Shown one piece after another: positions 13,530-15,946 of a DNA stretch of 15,946 nt. A model generated the notes under the pieces. The model saw nothing but the letters and a program-made list of their open reading frames with translations. It was not told the DNA's origin and did no database searches. The number at the start of each line of letters is the position of its first letter. The first letter of the stretch is position 1. A program made the translations under genes and the position numbers. The DNA comes from Flavobacterium sp. GTDB taxonomy: Bacteria > Bacteroidota > Bacteroidia > Flavobacteriales > Flavobacteriaceae. The DNA is taken from NCBI GenBank assembly GCA_018062725.1, contig JAGORP010000040.1, positions 1 to 15,946 on the forward strand. The letters are read 5' to 3'.

Positions 13530-13936
13530 GAGTTACTGTAAGTAGAAAAGCACATTTTAATGCAGCGCATCGTTTGTATCGAAAGGACTGGACGGAGGAA
13601 CAAAACCAACGTGTCTTTGGCAAGTGTAATAATCCTAATTTTCACGGACATAACTATGAATTGATTGTAAGTGTTACTGGAAAAATTAATCCAGATACAG
13701 GCTATGTGATCGATATTAAGGACTTAGCTACCTATATTTTGGAAGAAGTAGAAATACCATTTGATCATAAAAATCTAAATCTTGATGTTCCTGAATTTTT
13801 TGATTTGAATCCAACAGCCGAAAACATTGCTGTCGTGATTTGGAATAAAATTAGAAAAAGAATAGCGCCAGAAAATGATTTGGAAGTGACCTTATATGAA
13901 ACACCACGAAATTTTGTAACCTATAAAGGAGAATAA
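13526..13936 (+). CDS. 6-pyruvoyl-tetrahydropterin synthase family protein (eukaryote-type motif)
   Basis: A 136-residue T-fold enzyme acting on 7,8-dihydroneopterin triphosphate. Zinc ligands are His15 (HFNAAH), His40 and His42 (HGH). The catalytic Cys34 lies in FGKCNNPNFHGHNY, Asp80 and His81 are in FDHKNLN, and the pterin-anchoring Glu125 is in LYETPRN. The C-x5-HGH spacing and the closing VTYKGE are those of animal PTPS (tetrahydrobiopterin pathway), not the C-x3-HGH of E. coli QueD. Annotation as QueD (queuosine precursor synthesis) is common for bacterial members, so the product, 6-pyruvoyl- or 6-carboxy-tetrahydropterin, is undecided. No queC, queE, folE or sepiapterin reductase gene is nearby. 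It overlaps idi by 4 bases and bcp by 1. Confidence 0.88.
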   Translation: MRVTVSRKAHFNAAHRLYRKDWTEEQNQRVFGKCNNPNFHGHNYELIVSVTGKINPDTGYVIDIKDLATYILEEVEIPFDHKNLNLDVPEFFDLNPTAENIAVVIWNKIRKRIAPENDLEVTLYETPRNFVTYKGE

Positions 13937-14397
13937 TGCAAGAAGGATTAAAAATAGGAGATAAGTTGCCTTTATTTGGGGCTAAAGATCAAAATGGAAA
14001 CGATTTTTATATTCAATCGGTTCTAGAGAAGAAGGTATTGGTGATTTATTTTTACCCAAAAGATGATACACCAGGTTGTACTAAACAAGCTTGTTTTTTG
14101 CGTGATCAATACGAAGAGTTTAAAGCCATTGGTGCCGAAGTAATTGGGATTAGCGGAGATAGTGTTCCAGCGCACAAGAAGTTTGCAAGCAAGTATGATT
14201 TGCCTTTTGTTTTGCTTTCGGATGCCGATAAATCTTTGCGAAAGTTATTCGGAGTTAAGAGCAGTATGATGGGACTATTACCCGGTCGTGTTACTTTTGT
14301 TGTGGATAAAAAAGGAATCATCCAAATGATTTTCGATGATATGAACGCCACCAATCATTTGGATAAAACGGTAGAAAAAGTTAAAAGTTTGCTGTAA
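13936..14397 (+). CDS. bcp: Thiol peroxidase of the Bcp/PrxQ group
   Basis: Reduces hydrogen peroxide and organic hydroperoxides in the cytoplasm using thioredoxin. At 153 residues it has the usual length. The peroxidatic motif PxxxTxxC is complete in YPKDDTPGCTKQAC: Pro41, Thr45 and peroxidatic Cys48, with the resolving Cys53 five residues on, as in alpha2-type PrxQ. The supporting Arg118 is in LLPGRVTFVVD. It overlaps the PTPS gene by one base (TAATG) and manA in the same way, so its translation is probably coupled to both. Confidence 0.95.
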   Translation: MQEGLKIGDKLPLFGAKDQNGNDFYIQSVLEKKVLVIYFYPKDDTPGCTKQACFLRDQYEEFKAIGAEVIGISGDSVPAHKKFASKYDLPFVLLSDADKSLRKLFGVKSSMMGLLPGRVTFVVDKKGIIQMIFDDMNATNHLDKTVEKVKSLL

Positions 14398-15365
14398 TGA
14401 AGTCAGAATTCTATCCGTTACTTTTCGAGCCTATTTTTAAAGATAGGATTTGGGGAGGAAACAAGCTAAAATCGTTATTAAATAAAAATATTCCCAACGA
14501 AACTACCGGTGAAAGTTGGGAGTTGTCTTCTGTTGAAGGAGATATCAGTAGGGTAAAAAACGGATCTTTAAAAGGTAAATCATTGTCTGAATTATTAGAG
14601 CAATGTCCAAAGGCTATTTTAGGCGAAAAAGTGCACCAAGAATTTGGGAATCAATTTCCATTATTGTTTAAATTTTTAGATGCACGTGAAGATTTATCCA
14701 TACAATTGCATCCTAATGACACTTTAGCAAAAAAGCGTCACAATTCTTTCGGAAAGACTGAAATGTGGTACGTAATGCAAGCCGATGAAGGAGCTAAGTT
14801 AATTGTGGGTTTTAAAGAAGAATCCTCTCCCGAAGATTATGTTAAACATTTGGAAAACAAAACCCTGGTTTCCATATTGAATGAAATTCCAGTCAAAAAA
14901 GGAGACGTGTTTTTTCTCGAAACAGGAACCGTACATGCCATTGGAGCCGGAACCGTAATTGCAGAAATTCAACAAACTTCCGATATTACGTATCGTTTGT
15001 ATGATTTTGATAGAAAAGATGCTCAAGGTAAAACCAGAGAATTGCATGTTGATTTGGCTTTAGAAGCAATCAACTACAAAAAAGTAAATGCGCAAGTAAC
15101 CTATACAGCACAAGTCAATCAATTGAATGAAGTGGTGAAATGTCCTTATTTTACCACCCGATTTTTGCCTTTAGATGGTGAAGTGAAACGATACAATAAT
15201 GGCGATGCATTTGTGGTGTATATGTGTACAGAAGGTGATTTTTCGATTATATACGACCAGCAAAAATATTCGTTCACGGAAGGTGATACCATTTTGTTGC
15301 CTGCCATAATTTCTGATTACCAAATAGTTGGTCAAGCCGTTTTACTAGAAATAACTATTTCATAG
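14397..15365 (+). CDS. manA: Mannose-6-phosphate isomerase, class I
   Basis: Interconverts fructose 6-phosphate and mannose 6-phosphate, the entry to GDP-mannose and surface polysaccharides, or the way mannose is used as a carbon source. The 322-residue length fits the short bacterial class. The zinc site is complete: Gln103 and His105 (SIQLHPND), Glu122 (GKTEMWYV) and His180 (GTVHAIGAG). The substrate-binding Arg200 is in ITYRLYDFDR, and WELSS lies at 41-45. It is the last gene of the operon, overlapping bcp by one base. No hairpin terminator follows before the next promoter. Confidence 0.95.
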   Translation: MKSEFYPLLFEPIFKDRIWGGNKLKSLLNKNIPNETTGESWELSSVEGDISRVKNGSLKGKSLSELLEQCPKAILGEKVHQEFGNQFPLLFKFLDAREDLSIQLHPNDTLAKKRHNSFGKTEMWYVMQADEGAKLIVGFKEESSPEDYVKHLENKTLVSILNEIPVKKGDVFFLETGTVHAIGAGTVIAEIQQTSDITYRLYDFDRKDAQGKTRELHVDLALEAINYKKVNAQVTYTAQVNQLNEVVKCPYFTTRFLPLDGEVKRYNNGDAFVVYMCTEGDFSIIYDQQKYSFTEGDTILLPAIISDYQIVGQAVLLEITIS

Positions 15366-15387
15366 TGCTAAATATAAAGAATAGTTG

Positions 15388-15395
15388 TAATTTTG
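15388..15395 (+). promoter_or_regulatory. Promoter -7 element of the 88-aa gene
   Basis: TAATTTTG fits TAnnTTTG, 25 bases before the ATG. The surrounding AGTTGTAATTTTGCA closely resembles AGTTGTAAATTTGCA in the rpmE2 promoter, which suggests strong expression. No clean TTG is seen at -33. Confidence 0.6.
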
Positions 15396-15420
15396 CAACC
15401 GAAATTTAAAATTCATAAAA

Positions 15421-15687
15421 ATGGGAAGTGTTAAAAACTTAAAAAAAGACATCAACTTCGTAATAGGCGATATTATTGAAGCGGTTTATTTATACGAAAT
15501 GACTTCAACGGGAAAACCAACAGAAGAAACCAATGCAATTATTGACGAAGCTATTCGTACTTTTGATGGATTAGTAGCAAAAGTGAACGCTAAGAATGTT
15601 GAAAATAAAAAAGCACACTTCAAACAAATTAATAAAGATTTAGAAGTTGCTGCGAATCAATTAGTTGATAAAATCAACGCACTTTAA
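15421..15687 (+). CDS. Small conserved helical protein of unknown function
   Basis: Not assigned to a characterised family. The 88 residues are rich in Lys, Glu, Asn and Ala, with no Cys or Trp, no signal peptide and no membrane span. They read as two or three amphipathic helices: INFVIGDIIEAVYLYEMTS, then TNAIIDEAIRTFDGLVAKVN, then HFKQINKDLEVAANQLVDKI. This is the look of a small all-helical adaptor. It has its own promoter element close to the rpmE2 type and a clear ATG, which supports a real and probably well-expressed gene. It sits between manA and the tRNA-Thr gene, with no strong terminator. Confidence 0.8.
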   Translation: MGSVKNLKKDINFVIGDIIEAVYLYEMTSTGKPTEETNAIIDEAIRTFDGLVAKVNAKNVENKKAHFKQINKDLEVAANQLVDKINAL

Positions 15688-15721
15688 TTAAAAAATAGAC
15701 GAAAAAAAGTGCATTTTTCTT

Positions 15722-15751
15722 TTGGAAATTAGATTTTCAATTTTATATTTG
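15722..15751 (+). promoter_or_regulatory. tRNA-Thr promoter (TTG / TATATTTG)
   Basis: TTG at 15722-15724, a 19-base spacer and TATATTTG at 15744-15751 form a full Bacteroidota promoter, 15 bases before the mature tRNA 5' end. Confidence 0.75.
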
Positions 15752-15766
15752 CACCACAATTGAGTC

Positions 15767-15840
15767 GCCGGTGTAGCTCAGCTGGCTAGAGCAGCTGATT
15801 TGTAATCAGCAGGTCGTGGGTTCGAGTCCCTCTATCGGCT
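15767..15840 (+). tRNA. tRNA-Thr (anticodon UGU)
   Basis: A complete cloverleaf of 74 nt. The acceptor stem GCCGGTG pairs with TATCGGC (two G-U pairs), with discriminator T15840. The D arm is GCTC...GAGC. The anticodon stem GCTGA/TCAGC encloses TTTGTAA, giving anticodon UGU, which reads ACA. The variable loop is AGGTC. The T arm is GTGGG-TTCGAGT-CCCTC, with one U-U mismatch (second pair). CCA is not encoded and must be added. As an ANN-reading tRNA it should carry t6A37. Confidence 0.97.
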
Positions 15841-15846
15841 CTTAAT
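15825..15846 (+). repeat. Direct repeat copy 1: tRNA-Thr 3' end plus trailer
   Basis: The 22 bases starting AGTCCCTCTATCGGCT, which are the T-arm 3' side, the acceptor and six trailer bases, recur exactly at 15925-15946, 100 bases downstream. Confidence 0.95.
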
Positions 15847-15875
15847 AAAAAGTCTTCCAATGGAAGACTTTTTTT
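15847..15875 (+). terminator. Terminator of the tRNA-Thr transcript
   Basis: AAAAAGTCTTCC pairs with GGAAGACTTTTT around AAT, followed by further T. It lies 6 bases after the tRNA. Confidence 0.9.
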
Positions 15876-15888
15876 GTATCCACATATT

Positions 15889-15930
15889 TGGGACGAGAAG
15901 TTTATCCCGAGCGTAGTCGAAGGAAGTCCC
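15889..15930. repeat. Dispersed-repeat-like segment containing CCCGAGCGTAGTCGAAGG
   Basis: GGGAC at 15890-15894 is mirrored by GTCCC at 15926-15930. Inside, TCCCGAGCGTAGTCGAAGGA can fold (TCC/GGA and CGA/TCG around GCGTAG). The core GAGCGTAGTCGAAGG resembles a short palindromic sequence I recall as dispersed between genes in many bacterial genomes; only this copy is in the window, so repetition cannot be shown here. Confidence 0.4.
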
Positions 15931-15946
15931 TCTATCGGCTCTTAAT
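15925..15946 (+). repeat. Direct repeat copy 2: truncated tRNA-Thr 3' end at the window edge
   Basis: Exact 22-base copy of 15825-15846 running to the last base of the window. No tRNA body precedes it, so it is a 3' fragment and not a second gene. It may be an integration-site remnant, a small duplication, or an effect of a contig end. Confidence 0.85.

Noticed and set aside
13526..13936. Firm naming of the PTPS-family gene as queD
   Set aside because: The Cys-His spacing and C-terminus are of the animal PTPS type, and no queuosine gene is adjacent, so the symbol is left blank.
15925..15946. Second tRNA-Thr gene
   Set aside because: Only the 3' part is present; the bases before it do not form a D arm or anticodon arm.

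Overview
The window looks like a chromosomal piece from the phylum Bacteroidota, most likely Flavobacterium or a close flavobacterial relative. The evidence is low GC, promoters of the Bacteroidota type (TTG, about 17-21 bp, then TAnnTTTG), almost no Shine-Dalgarno sequences, a type IX secretion sorting tail, a lipoprotein with an acidic stretch after the lipid-bearing Cys, and flavobacterial housekeeping families (alternative GlmU, short CarB, 53-residue L34). It is gene-dense and mostly housekeeping. No phage, insertion sequence, CRISPR array or defence system is visible. No gene-free stretch exceeds 300 bases; the longest (160-377) holds two divergent promoters and the rpmE2 leader.

Layout. 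1-159: minus-strand start of a cut-off membrane protein (DUF4199-like). 378-681: rpmE2 and its terminator. 799-1971: a two-domain sugar nucleotidyltransferase/acyltransferase, preceded by five perfect 7-bp tandem repeats that touch its ATG. 2006-2599 (minus): a probable surface lipoprotein. 2806-4128: mtaB, ending in two abutting perfect palindromes shared with the convergent gene for a secreted SUEL-lectin-like protein (4206-4808, minus). 4886-5552 (minus): two small genes, one a GNAT relative without its acetyl-CoA motif. 5710-7609: a probable operon of an alpha/beta hydrolase, a lytic transglycosylase and a half-size TauE/SafE permease. 7610-8302 (minus): a thioredoxin-fold protein with CxxS instead of CxxC. 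8459-8974 (minus): a membrane TPR protein. 9132-9293: rpmH, with a clear promoter and terminator. 9517-12923: a GNAT acetyltransferase, then carB. 13002-15365: a tightly overlapping operon of idi, a eukaryote-type PTPS, bcp and manA. 15421-15687: a small helical protein. 15767-15840: tRNA-Thr(UGU), its terminator, and a second copy of the tRNA 3' end at the window edge.

How the genes relate. Translation and RNA modification are represented by L31, L34, MtaB and tRNA-Thr. MtaB modifies ANN-decoding tRNAs, a class that includes this tRNA-Thr. Envelope and sugar metabolism are represented by the GlmU-like protein (UDP-GlcNAc), ManA, the lytic transglycosylase, the lipoprotein and the type IX cargo. 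CarB supplies carbamoyl phosphate and Idi supplies isoprenoid precursors. The idi-PTPS-bcp-manA genes share no single pathway but overlap by 1 or 4 bases, so they are probably co-transcribed and translationally coupled. The points most worth checking are the heptamer repeat at the GlmU-like start, the palindrome pair after mtaB, the duplicated tRNA-Thr 3' end, and the small enzyme relatives missing catalytic or cofactor-binding residues.
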